A stretch of DNA of 64,000 bases, taken from positions 682,001 to 746,000 of the forward strand of contig AP026151.1 in the NCBI GenBank assembly GCA_030295235.1. Reading direction: 5' to 3'. Of this stretch, positions 1 to 11,300 are shown one piece after another. Position 1 is the first letter of the stretch; each line of letters starts with the position of its first letter. The translations under genes were made by a program, and so were the position numbers. The notes beneath the pieces are model-generated. The model made no database searches, had not been told where the DNA came from, and was given only the letters and a program-made list of their open reading frames with translations. This DNA comes from Fistulifera solaris. Its lineage: Eukaryota; Bacillariophyta; Bacillariophyceae; Naviculales; Stauroneidaceae.

Positions 1-536
1 GAACGACGCACCATGGTCGGAACAATCCCATCGTACAGTGCCAAGACTCCGCGTTCCCGCACCACAACTTGCAACGCTTGCGAAGGAGTCATTTGCACCA
101 TATCTTGTCGGGCCACCGCAAAGAGTTTCATTTTCTGAAAGGGCGTAATGAAAAAGGCCTGTGACAGTCCCCCGACAAATCCCGAAGCTTTCTCGGCAGC
201 ATCGTGTGCGACACCCATTTGTTGAAAGACTTGCATCGATTCGTGTTGCACAAAGAGGACCGGAACACCCTTGGTACATTGACACAATCCCCACGGCATG
301 AATCCCCGAAAAAAGGCCCGATGCGCGTAACCACCGGCTTCTTGCATCAATTTGCGGTGCACATTCCAGTACGACGAATCCGTGACGAGTTGTTTTTTGA
401 GTTGCAAGACATCCAAATAATGTCCTCCCGTGACCATTTCACCAAAGACCATGCAAGGTCCGATGATGAGTTGTTCGAACGCGGGTCGTCGTGTGCGGGG
501 TTCGCGAATCGCGACGTGTTTGTGGAGCATGGCCAT
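1..536 (-). CDS. Mitochondrial carrier (SLC25-like) protein, 3' end beyond window
   Basis: The frame is open from the ATG at 536 to the window edge, about 178 residues, so the C-terminus is missing. Mitochondrial carriers are six-helix inner-membrane transporters built from three repeats of about 100 residues, each with a PxD/ExxK/R signature. Here the second repeat shows a signature-like PFQKMK after a Gly-rich segment (GFVGGLSQAFFIT). The first repeat has only HYLDVLQLKKQ in place of PLDxxKxxxQ, so its proline is absent. FRGFMPWG and LYDGIVPT resemble the G-x-x-P loops after each signature. A second in-frame Met lies two codons downstream. The substrate cannot be told. The gene diverges from the secreted-protein gene at 1043. 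The family call is fairly sure; the subtype is open. Confidence 0.72.
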   Translation of the reverse strand, partial: MAMLHKHVAIREPRTRRPAFEQLIIGPCMVFGEMVTGGHYLDVLQLKKQLVTDSSYWNVHRKLMQEAGGYAHRAFFRGFMPWGLCQCTKGVPVLFVQHESMQVFQQMGVAHDAAEKASGFVGGLSQAFFITPFQKMKLFAVARQDMVQMTPSQALQVVVRERGVLALYDGIVPTMVRR

Positions 537-1042
537 TTTCTAGTGAGAGTCTATTATTCTAAAATGTTTATTGTTGCTTAAAATCAATTCTATCTAATCG
601 ATTCGATGATGATTCGAAAGAACATGGCAACCTATCGAGAAATGCAGGGTTTTTGGCGGTGATATCGTTTTTCATGGTGGGGATGAAAGTGCAAAACGAA
701 GGCATGTCACTACACTTTTGTTATAGAATCCAAAGGATTCGCTGTATCAGTCGTGATGTCAGGTTGATGCAAGTGCAACGATCCGTTGACACGATGCGAT
801 CTCGAGCTAAGAGCGTGCTTAGCGAGAATCTTAGCAACCCGAAGGCGAGATTCGTGGTTCGGGTTTCTACTTTTACAATCATTACTTTGTGTCGCAGCGT
901 TGTGACGAGAGAACAGACGTGTCACAAACAAACACAGTCACCAGTGGTGAGTCACGAGTCGTGGAATACTCCGGAAAACCCGAAATGACTTTTTTCTTTC
1001 GCATCACAAAAAGCAGAAAAAGCAACAACTGTATCATCAACG
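537..1042. other. Divergent intergenic region
   Basis: About 500 bases separate the starts of the carrier gene (minus) and the secreted-protein gene (plus), so both promoters should lie here. Open frames within it overlap each other and look like chance. No TATA box or repeat stands out. Confidence 0.5.
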
Positions 1043-1657
1043 ATGAAGTTCCTTTTCTTGACGACAAGTTGGATCATTCTATCTTGTCTTGTTCTATCAA
1101 CAACAGCATCCCGGTGGAAATGTTCCGTCGTATTGCGGCACCGACATTACGAACTCGCTTTCTGGCGTCTCCGTATTTCGCGGCAATCTTCCATCTCGAA
1201 ATGGTTCCGCTTTCGTCACTTTACTCCCTACAGTCTCACCGAACAGTGTCAAAGCGACTGGAATAAATTATGGGGCAAATCACGGTGTGGGAATCATCAT
1301 CATGACGATAGTGATCGCTTCGTCTGGAGGGCTACGACCGATGGCAACATTCAATTGGCGGCGTATGCGTACGATCAGGGCAAGAAACCCTTTCAAAACG
1401 AAGGAACTTTGTTAAAGACATTCACAACTACAATTGCACCGCAACAGAAAGTGGGATCGAAGATAGAATGGTTTCTGGATCGCACCGAGTATTCTCTTTT
1501 CGATGAAAATGGAACTCTGTTGGAGATGGTAACAATTGAACATGAGAATACTTGCGCCAACTATAATCGCGGTTACATGCTGGGTTTGTATTTCGGGGGA
1601 AACTGTCGAGCACCGGATCGGGTTACCGTGTGTTTTCAAGAAACGTCTGACTTGTAA
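1043..1657 (+). CDS. Secreted protein, 204 aa, unknown family
   Basis: The protein begins with a clear signal peptide: basic n-region, hydrophobic core FLTTSWIILSCLVL, and small residues STTAS at about 19-23. The mature part has a conserved-looking core: CQSDWNKLWGKSRC near residue 70-83, then HHHDDSDRFVWR, later NIQLAAYAYD, then GYMLGLYFGGNC and VTVCFQ at the C-terminus. Four to five cysteines in an exported protein suggest disulphides. I recognise the general pattern from uncharacterised secreted proteins of marine microbes but cannot name a domain. No intron is needed. The 3' end overlaps the 3' end of the convergent gene at 1636 by 22 bases. Confidence 0.65.
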   Translation: MKFLFLTTSWIILSCLVLSTTASRWKCSVVLRHRHYELAFWRLRISRQSSISKWFRFRHFTPYSLTEQCQSDWNKLWGKSRCGNHHHDDSDRFVWRATTDGNIQLAAYAYDQGKKPFQNEGTLLKTFTTTIAPQQKVGSKIEWFLDRTEYSLFDENGTLLEMVTIEHENTCANYNRGYMLGLYFGGNCRAPDRVTVCFQETSDL

Positions 1658-2809
1658 AATAAAGCAGTTTTGTTGCACTTTTTACTTTCCACAAGTTGCT
1701 GTCCCCTTTGCAACTGCAACTGCGTTAGCTCTTGGGGAACATAATGACACTTTCCCGTCCGTGTACTGCATACTTGCAAAAGAGTGGGAAATTTTGCAAA
1801 GCGGTTGTAAAAAATACTAAATCCTTCCGCTGTATACGTTTCGTTGCCGATTTTGATCACATCCCCTTCCTTGGCCAAACGCCGTGTGACCTGTTTGGCG
1901 CGTTTCGCACGTTGGACCCATCGTTCTGCCATGGTACGTCGTTTTTTGACAAATGTTTGACCAATGGTGCTTTCCATGTCCGCCGGCAGGCGCTGTCCGG
2001 GTTGCGGATGCAGTGTAATGGTATCTTCGCGAACGTATCGACGATCTTTGTTGCCGTAAAAGTGGTGTTTGACTTCGACTAGATCCGAAAAATGGCGAAA
2101 CCGATTGTAGAAGGAAGTAAATCCGGTGACAATGTACAGTTCGTCACTGCCGGCGGGTTGCAAGACATCATCGAGGCCCACGGGTCGTTTTTCATCCAAG
2201 ACTTTCGATTCCTGCGCTTCTTTGACAAACACTCGACTCCAAAGTTTGTTCGGGGCACACAGAGATGCTTCAATGTTTGATGCGGATGGTCGCATACAAG
2301 TGGGGAGCTTCGGTGCGGCTTTGTCTTCTTCGGATTCTTCTGCCTTGATTTTTCTCGTTTCTGTTTCATCCTCGGATTCTTCTTGTTTTATCGTTGTAGT
2401 TATTCTTGCCGTCCTCATTTTCTTCTTCTTTGAGTCTTTCGAAACATGAGGCTCATCCTCTTCTTTTTCTTGCTTGATTTTTCTCGCAGCGACTTTTGGA
2501 GATGGTTTCTTCGGTACAGTTTGTTTAGAACTTTCGTGTCGAGGACGACGTCGTCCCAAATCGGTTTGAATCCGATCGGCTTCGATATATTCTTGATAGT
2601 TATGACTTTGCCATTGCACGCAATGATAGACGACACCTTTACGGTTTTCGGCGGCTCCGACGTAACACGAAACGCCGGATGATCGATTTTACCGAATTTC
2701 ACGTAAACGAGTTCGCCTGCGTAAAAACGAAAGAACTGAGATTTTCGTGTATCTTCGCTTGTGAAAATATCAAAGAGAGCAACTCACCTAGCGTAATTTT
2801 TTCAGACAT
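1636..2809 (-). CDS. Chromo-barrel-like chromatin protein with duplicated C-terminal module
   Basis: Exon 1 (2788-2809) encodes MSEKITL. A 71-nt GT-AG intron (2717-2787) follows, then one long exon to 1636. The N-terminus reads GELVYVKFG and then, in another frame, CYVGAAENRKG-VVYHCVQWQ-YQEYIEADRI. This fits a chromo-barrel/Tudor-knot fold (compare MRG15 or Esa1: GWN..YDEWV..DRI). The two halves meet only if the A-run at 2687-2690 is one base short. A basic, acidic, disordered middle holds three SUMO consensus sites (IKQE twice, IKAE). The C-terminal half contains two related blocks, GFTSFYNRFRHF (about 1960-2160) and GFSIFYNRFAKF (about 1660-1850). A histone-tail reader or adaptor is plausible but inferred. 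Confidence 0.6.
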
Positions 2810-3817
2810 GTTGCTTTATCTAACAAAACAATCGACTTCTCTGGGCCTAAATGTTCTCTCTCTTTTGTCTGCTGGTTTGTTTATTGTATTGTTGTTGCGA
2901 AAAAATGTGTTGGGTGTTTGGGCGTTTTGCTGCAAAATTAAGGCGCGCAAAAAAAAATATCCAATCGTAGAACGCGATGCGACGTCCAAGTCTACATTGT
3001 TTGTTATCGAAAAAATAAGGATTGTAGAGCCGCTAATGATGAATCCGAAACGTAAATATCTAATCGTACCTATAATCCGATCTATCCTCCATTCGCTCTC
3101 TTGCCTTGCTAAGTTATAGTCATCTTTAATTAACACGAGGCACGATCTTCGATGTCGAACATCTTTGCGGATCGTTATCTTGTTTATTTATTGTGGACGC
3201 CTTTTCGCCGGAGTTGCGTTTCAGTCATGAATGAATCGTCGTGATTTTCTCGAGCCACACTGCTACGTTTTCTTCTAGCTTAGTAAGCGCAATTGTTACT
3301 ACGGAGTATGCATTTACTATAAGCAACAATTACAAAGCAGCTGTAGATTATTGATGTCGAATCATTGCGGATCGCTGTCTTCCGTTTTACTATAGGACAT
3401 AGTGTAGAAAACCTTTTCCCACGCACAGTTCAGTCATGAGTCGTGACTCTTTGGAGCCAGACCGCTAGCTAACAGTCGTTCGTTCGGCAAGGTTTTAAAA
3501 GTTACACTTCATCGTTATCATGTTACACTTACCATTAGCAACGATTGCAATGCAACTGTCGATTCGTCATGTTTTAAATGGTTGCGGATCGTTGTCTTCT
3601 GTAATATACTATGACCCCACAAAGTAGGGGAATTTCGCCACGACTGCAGCTCAGTCATGAACTCGAACGCTCGGCGATCCTTCGCCGAGTGCGAAGCGAC
3701 AAAAGCAACAATAAAAAAAATGAACACAACGATAAAAACAAACATCCACCCTTCTTTATTCTTTCTCTAATTAATGAATATAACAACAAGTATCATCAAC
3801 ATCCGCTGCTGCTAAGG
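2810..3817. other. Intergenic region holding a degenerate tandem repeat
   Basis: About 1 kb lies between divergent starts. The first 330 bases show nothing. The rest is a three-unit diverged repeat, listed separately. Longer open frames reaching upstream from the BRAP gene use this repeat DNA and are not trusted. Confidence 0.5.
3150..3665. repeat. Three diverged tandem units of about 200-217 bp
   Basis: Landmarks recur in the same order. TGCGGATCG-TGTCTT-like blocks start near 3167, 3367 and 3584. A TCAGTCATGA block follows each (near 3223, 3430 and 3652). AGCAACAATTACAAAGCA and AGCAACGATTGCAATGCA precede units 2 and 3. Units differ by many substitutions and small indels, so the array is old. 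Confidence 0.6.
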
Positions 3818-5166
3818 ATGATTCAAGCACACCCCGTTTCCTTTGGTAATCCGGCGCTCGGTGTTTATCACGGAACCGTTTATACGTCGGAAAGTCCCGA
3901 CGAATCACACGAAACAATCAACATGGTCGCTATGATTCATGTGCCACCGGAACAAGTCCCTGAAGGAGTCTTGAATGTCACACGTGCGCATCGTCCGTGG
4001 ATGCGGCGCGTCCGCATTGTCACTTCGCAAGACGACGATGAACGAACGTATCTCGTATTGTTGGAACTATCGTCACAGGAAGCCGTACAAAGCATGGTGC
4101 AAGAATTGCATCACACGCCGTATACGTGTCTCGATGAATCGCAAGTCTGTCGCGTTTATCCCGTCGTCAGTGTACAAGGACACGAAGGTGTCTCACTCGT
4201 GTCACCCTTTTTCGCACCGGGACGTTCGGATGACTATCATTGTGCCGTCTGTTTAGAACACATGGACGAAACCACCGACATTTTTACGACCGTCTGCAAT
4301 CATTCCTTTCATATCGATTGTTTGATTCAATGGCAAGATTCTCCCTGTCCGGTGTGTCGATACGATCATGCCGGACTTAAGGAAGCCCTTTCGCAGTGCC
4401 ACCAATGTGGAACCACCGATCACAATTATGTCTGTCTCATTTGTGGCATAGTGGCGTGTGGAGGCATTCCTTCAAACGATACATCAGCATCCGCGTGTCA
4501 TCTTCCTACACAAGAACCGACGCCTCGTGCAACATCCCACGCGCAACAGCACTACGACGAAACACTCCATGCGTACGCCCTCGATACCATCACACAACAC
4601 GTGTGGGATTTTGCCGGTCAAGGATACGTCCATCGCTTATTACAAAACAAAGAAGACGGAAAATTGGTCGAAATCAGTGATCCCAACAATACTTCTTCGC
4701 AAGAACGATCGAGTCATCCGACTGCCTTGAGCGATGCGCAAGAAGGAGAAATGGTGCATCGGAAATTGGAAGGATACGCCAGTCAGTATTATACCTTGCT
4801 AAAATCGCAACTCGAACAACAACGCATCTTTTATCAAGGTCGGTTGGAAGAATTGCGACACGAGTTTCGTCCCCGCCGCAGGCGCACGATGTGATACTGG
4901 CGTTGAAACAGGAACGACAACAGCTCGCACAGCGACTGCAGAGTGTGCAGGCCCGGTACCAGAAAGTGCACGACACTGTTCAATTTTTACGAAATATGAA
5001 CGAAAGTCTGGAAGCCAATCAAAAGGCGTTGCAACACGAAATGCAACAGGCACGACGGGAGCAAATGGAAGTGCGTCAAAAGTTGGAATCTGTCTTGCCG
5101 CCGTTGCAAGAACAGGTGACGCGTTTGATGCTGCAACTGGAAAGGGAATGTGGTTCAGCTTCGTAG
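3818..5166 (+). CDS. BRAP: BRAP-type RING-H2 E3 ubiquitin ligase
   Basis: I choose the ATG at 3818 because homology starts just after it (FGNPALGVYHGTVY); an in-frame ATG at 3611 lies in repeat DNA. The order is that of BRAP/IMP: an RRM-like N-terminal domain (residues about 1-135), a C3H2C3 RING (CAVC, CNHSFHIDC, CPVC, residues about 142-176), a ZnF-UBP domain (about 194-288, ending HVWDFAGQGYVHRLL) and a C-terminal coiled coil. BRAP ligases bind ubiquitin and NLS cargo in the cytoplasm and damp MAPK signalling in animals; the role here is inferred. The ZnF-UBP has about 20 extra residues after its second CxxC. The frame stops at 4894, but the coiled coil goes on in the next frame to 5166; one missing C in the run at 4871-4874 explains this. 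Confidence 0.85.
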
Positions 5167-5373
5167 TAGACCCAGGGAGACACGGGAACGCACCTCTGCT
5201 TGGTACATTTTTCTACGGGGGCCTACGTGAGTGTACACTTTTTCCCGAACCTTCCAGGCATCGCGACGGTAGGTTTGTGATCTTTACTGTCAGGAACACA
5301 TAAGAGACGCACTATGAAGGTTCAGATCTTTATAACTTATGCTTTAAATAGTTTGTTCATTAGTCTCTTTCTT

Positions 5374-8300
5374 TCATACGTAAGCGTGACGTGTCCCATT
5401 GTCGCTGTTTTCCTCAAAAGGCTTATTCAACTGAGCATCACTGTTCTCGAGGTCTCCCGCGAATCGAAAAGCTAGCATTGGAGAAGGATCTCTGCCTTCA
5501 TTGGCTTTCACCCAACCTATCTTGGGAGGTACGTGTACGCAGTCTTCCTGCACGGGTGCCGTGTAGAAGTCGATATCAGAGCTCGTGCCCGGATTTCCTC
5601 CGTATGGAACAATAGATATGTACCAATGCCGAGTGTTGTTACTCACTGGGCACTGGAAAATGTAAAACTTGTAGTCTGTGTCCTTCCATCGCCCATGTTT
5701 TGTGTACCTGCATGCATTGGAAAAGAATCCGTCTTGAGAGTAAACACCGTCCACTGCTGGGTTGCCAGCGCCTTGTACAAAAAACTTGGAAGGGGCCATC
5801 GTTCGCAACGGGGGCGCAGTTACCGTCTGCAGTATCATAATGAGAGTCCTCGTCGTCTTCAGAATCATTCATACCAGCCACGTCGGAGTCCGAGTGTATG
5901 TTGTGATCAAGTGGAGCCGCATGGCCAACCTCCCTCTGCGCATAATCAGACCGATCCTGTTGATGCATTCTCGACCGCGGGTCAAGCAAATCGCGTTCTA
6001 TGAAAGCCCAAAGAGGTCGATTTTCACTCATCCAATGATAGACGGGAAGAAGCTTGTACATACTTCGAAGGATCTCCATATATCTTGCAAGATGAAGGTA
6101 CACTTCGTTGTTGTAATGAGCTGAACGAGTCATCGACTCGAGTGCTTTTGTAACTTCCAATAGACCACAGCCAAAGTTTACAGACCTCGCTGGCTTAGAA
6201 GCACTTCGCATAATTTTGGCAATGTTGATTTGTTGATGTTCACCGGGAGTGCTCGCGATTGTCTGTAAAACGGAAATAGCCGGTCCAATTCTCTCATTTC
6301 CGGACCAGTCGGTTGGCGTCTGATAAATTATTTGCAGGGTGCGGACAATAAGAGGTTCGGCATCTTTCCTATACACAGACAACGCAGCGAGGTATTGCAT
6401 TAGCGGTTCGGAAACAGTATAGGCCATTGTGAAAATGGATGGTGTCATCAGAAGAACGGCGCTGGCCAGGTTTCCAACGTCAAAATGATTCTCCCTGTAG
6501 AGACCGGAGACGTCTAGAGCAACACTTTCAAATGATTCTCGTAAGCTCTCCCTGCCGCCGTGTGAAATGACTCTAGATTCTTTCGAACGCCTGGAAAGAT
6601 CAGGGCGGAATCCGAAAATGTGCAGGTCATTCCGTAGACGTGCGTCGTTACTCTGCACGCAATCACGGTAGTACGCAAGAAAACCCTCCAAGTTCAATAC
6701 CAGCTCTCCTTTTGTTCCTGTGCCCTCGCCTGCGGGCTGGTATTTGAGCATGATATCATTTGATTTTTGCTGCGCAACAGCTCTTTGGTTGGGTTCAACT
6801 ATACACAGGTAGTCTTCAAGCTCTCTTTTTCCCATACCAGGACTTCCCGCTTCACAGAACTCTTCGAAAATGGTTTGAAGCGCCTTGCTGGCTTTTTTCG
6901 GATATATGCGGGCGCAAACGGCTGCGACCAAATTCGTCAGAATTGTGAAGTAACGGTACATGGTCAGCACTCGACATTCCACCAACGCAGATAAGAGCTT
7001 CTAGAATTGACATATAGTCACTATGAAGGGGGCCTCTTTGAGAATTGAGGTCGTTAGAGTTCATCATCGCGTTATTCGTCATAGGAATTGCGTGCATAGA
7101 GGAGCTTGATTCGGCTTTGGCCTGGATATTTGCTACTTCCTGCGACATCGTCGCCCCAGGAAATGCCAACCTAACGGAGTTCGGGGACCTTTCTCGGCCT
7201 AAAAGCGCTGCAAGTCGTGCACTAAGCAGAGCGTTCACCATCGGTCGCTGAAAAACAGGTTTTCCTTCAAACGACAACTTGGCTAAATTCTTGATGTATA
7301 CGCAGGCTTCAGTCGCAAAGCGCCAACTTCTTGGAATCGATTCGAGTAAAACATTCACGTGAGAAAGGATAATACCGATGCTAGACGCCGTTCCATTAAC
7401 CATTTGGTCGACATCTTCATGCAAGCTCCACCTTCCTTCCAAGCGGGTTGGCATAGGTGATGAAACTGTGTTCCCTGAAGTCCGTTCTATCTCGGCGACT
7501 TGTTCTTTCCACGCCCTCGACCAATTTTGAAATGGCAAAAACTCTTCAAAGACTGCAGAAATAGTTGCCACGCTAAAAATACGGGCTGCCGCTAGTCGAA
7601 TGTTCTTCTGCGGACACTCTAATAGAAAAGTGCGCAACCAGTTTTCGCCAACGGTAAGCGTTTTCCTCGCTAGATTCCGCACAAAAGACACAGCACTTTC
7701 CCTGTCTGACGAGAGCAATTCCTCCAGTTTGCTGACCCAATCGTTCAGCGTTCCTAGCTCGGACGAGTAAAACAGCACATCGAAACCGTATGAAATCAGC
7801 ATCGATATGGCCGGTGTGGTCCATGTTTGCCTTTTTGGGTCGATTCCGCGACTGGGGCTGGTGTTAGGGATTCGGCACCGCCCAAGAAGACTTAGTAAGA
7901 AGGTTTGAAATTCGCCATCGAAAAGAAAAAGATTGCCAGCGGTGCGCCGCGGTCGATGTTTTAACGTCGGGCACATACACATCATATCCAGTAGAAACGT
8001 CATATTTCGGCGTAGATGTATCATCTCTTTTCTCCTTCTCAGGAACCTCTGTGGGCTTGACTTTCTCATAGAAAAGCATCAGCGCATTGGCGAATTGCTC
8101 TTGTTCAACGGTGTGTAGCTGACCGTTTGGCCATTTAGTTTCTTTCCTTACCCTACCTCCAAAACATTCACTTTCAATCATTGCTGGATCAAAAGGTGTC
8201 ACATCTTCATCATCGAAACGGTACCATTTATCTGCATTTGTGCCTGGACCACGTTCCTTGATAAAGCTATAGTAATGCCCTCCTTGGGCTACTCCTGCGT

Positions 8301-11300
8301 GCACAAGTACTCCGACGAGACGGTACTCGTAGTCTTCATCTGGAAGAACATGAAGAGCTTCCTTTCCGGTTTCGCCTGTATCCATCGGTGAATTGCCCGC
8401 ACTAGCGTCTTGCTCCGATGACTCTAAACCTTCCAGCGTGTACGGCTTCAGATTCAAGGTTTCACCAAATGCACAACGGCTATTCAACTTCACCGTTTCA
8501 AATGTAGTGAAGTCAAGATCGAAGCGCTTCAGCGAAAGAATCAGCATATTTGGAAGGGTCGAAATAGCAGTCCGAAGAATTGTGTCCGTGTTCTTCTTGC
8601 AGTTGTCACAGAATACTTTATTGCTTCCTTCCATAATTTCAACTTCAGTCATTGCGCCGAGGGCTTCATGAATGTCGCTTTTCCCACGAATCTGACAATC
8701 AATGTTTAGTAGCTTCTCTTCTCTGTTTGTTTTCAACCCGCACTCCTTGCATATTTTTTTGCTTTGTCTGTTTGATACCGAGAGCGTGATCCATATAATC
8801 AAACTGCTCAGGTGCCCACTTCTTGAGGGTGATTTCTAAGCGATCCAGAATTTGGTAGCAAACTCCGAAGCGTCGTTTTGTTGCCATACATCGAATTCCA
8901 ACTTCAAGCATGCACAGGCTTCAACAAGTGCCCGTGGATCAAAGCATCGGCCCTTTGGTCCCTCCTTTAAATGAATAAATGTTCGCTGTACTTCTTCAAA
9001 AAGATGACGCGACATTGCTTCATCTACAGATTCCTTTAACTCGTCATTGGGAGAATTTTCCGCAAGCATAAGATTAGCATCTGCTTGAGATGACCCTCCT
9101 ACCAGCTCGAAAATGCCGGTTTCTTTTCCGGGCCTTCCGTTGATCAAAACGAATTCGTCGGGAAGGGAGGGTGGTATAGGCGATGATTCTTCGTGCTGAG
9201 CTTGATGAGTGGTTCTGGGCGTTGCAATTTGAATAGGCAAATATTGGATGATGTGTGCACCCGTTGATTGATTGAACGATTCAACTACAGCGTCGTAGGA
9301 AACGCCGGAGTCCCACTGCAGCGAAATCTTTTTTCCCACTAGTTCTTCGCCTCCCGGAGTCGCCGGTGTTGAAGACGAGCGCAATGCAGTCGGAAGGGGC
9401 GCAGCACACATTGAGTCGAGGATATCTGGCATCATGAACAGCTGCTGAAGGACTGAATTCATGTAACAGGTACAGCCTTGGTTCCGAAGACCAGAGTATT
9501 TGGAAGAGCTCCTATTCCTGCCGCGATTCTCGCCTCCGCTTCCAAACTGTCCCCAGCGATGTCGAAGGCTAGGCGCCGTGCACGATATCAGTTGCTCTAT
9601 CTTGGAAACCAGTATGTCATAACCTATGTCGGATTCGCATAATCTCGCAGCTGTGGCAACAACTTCAAAACCTCGTCGACGGGATTCTCTATCGCAGCAT
9701 ATGGAAACACCGGTCGATGCATTAGGGGCTAGAAAGCCATCGAAAATTGCACCCATAAGGTCAACCAGAGCAGCGTCGTCTGCTGGTGACCGAGAGCTAA
9801 ACGAATTCGCAACTATCGCTAGCATCCCTCGAGCAGGAGGTCGCAACGTCGACCATCGTTCCTCAGTGTTAACATCGCCGGAGAAGAACACGGACGTCGA
9901 TTCCTTGAAAATTGCACCGCCTCCCTTCTCGATTAATGCTCTCAGCAGTTTCAAACAACCACAAAGGACCCCCGTCGACTGTTCGCTGGCATCTGTTTCG
10001 TTAGCTGGTCTAGGGCATGCTGCCAGTTTCTGACACAAAGTGGTCGCAAGACTTCGCAAGTCATCTTCAGCAACCATGCGCGAACTCGTACCGTACGAAT
10101 TGCCATCGACAAGTTTTTCTAAGACGTCAAAGAACTCCGTTGCGCAGTCCAGGGATGAATCAATGTTTTTGACAGCGTTCATGAGCCACGGAAGAGCCGA
10201 GTTTACCAAAAGTGGAACTTGTATGATCAAGTCGTGTGCGGCTTTGCGAACTTGCATAGCAGCACTAATTGAAGAGCTGGTCTTGACTGCATCAGATCCA
10301 CCGTCCCAAAGCAGTAGTGTAACTAGAAATTTTTCGGCACTGGCCAAAGCGATAAAGCATTCGGCAGCCTTGGGTGACTGGAATAAAAGAGAGAAAAAAT
10401 CTCAACACGTCTGAAATGGTGGAAGACGATATTCCATCATCATCAACAACCATGGAAGTCAAACTAGTCAATAAACCATTCACATCGGACAAAGATTGTA
10501 GCAGTTTGATGCCAACCTCATCAGCCATGGTTACGTTAGCGTCTCCCTCATCACCGAACAAACACGATTTGAGGACTCGAAGAGCTACCGCGTTACCACG
10601 TCGAACTTTATCTTGTCTTGTGCTTCCACCGTATGAAGCCGAAAAGAATTGAACAACTGCTGAAAAACCTCCCCCGTCAATGAAAGCGCGACGAAAAGCA
10701 CCAGAGTTTTCTATGTACTTAACACCGTGCGCCGTTCGTTGATCGTGGGGTAAAAGTGATAAAGCCTCGGGGGCTGGTTGCAAAAAAGAATCAATTGTCA
10801 TAAGGGTGTAAACAGATGAGTCAAACGTGCGAACATCAATGAGCTGAGACCAAGCATCTCCTGAAGAATCAACTTCCATCGGATCCGACACACTGTCACC
10901 TCCAGAGACGTTATGAATTGACATAACCTTGTTTGCTACGACACTATCTGTAGGCATGGCAAGTAACAAGTCCCAAACAAGCTTTTGAGTCAAAGGCGAA
11001 ACAGCGGTCTGACTAGCACCGCGCTCATCAGAAGGAGGTGCGGCTAACAGTGATAAAAGCCTCCCGTGAAGCTTTTCCGCAAAGCAACTATCATCAAAGA
11101 AAACGGAGCTTAAATTGCTCGGAAAAGCTCCTCGACTGGCTTGTGCAGGGGGCACTGGCGTATCAACTGTGGAAATCCTTTCGGATACGGTAAAAACTAA
11201 CTCGCATCCGTGAACGACACCGAGTTCGTCCATAGTAATGTCATCGGCTGCAATATTCACACTCACGGGTACTGGGTCGGCCGGTTGATACCGGAGTCCG

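Noticed and set aside
2415-2702. Independent minus-strand gene MKFGKIDHPAF
   Set aside because: Its first codons are the true exon 2 of the chromo-barrel gene, and the rest is off frame.
4891-5166. Separate small coiled-coil gene after BRAP
   Set aside because: It begins at GTG and continues the BRAP coiled coil in the next frame; a single C-run length error explains it better.
8393-8671. Plus-strand frames inside the giant USP gene
   Set aside because: They are antisense shadows of clearly conserved protease sequence.
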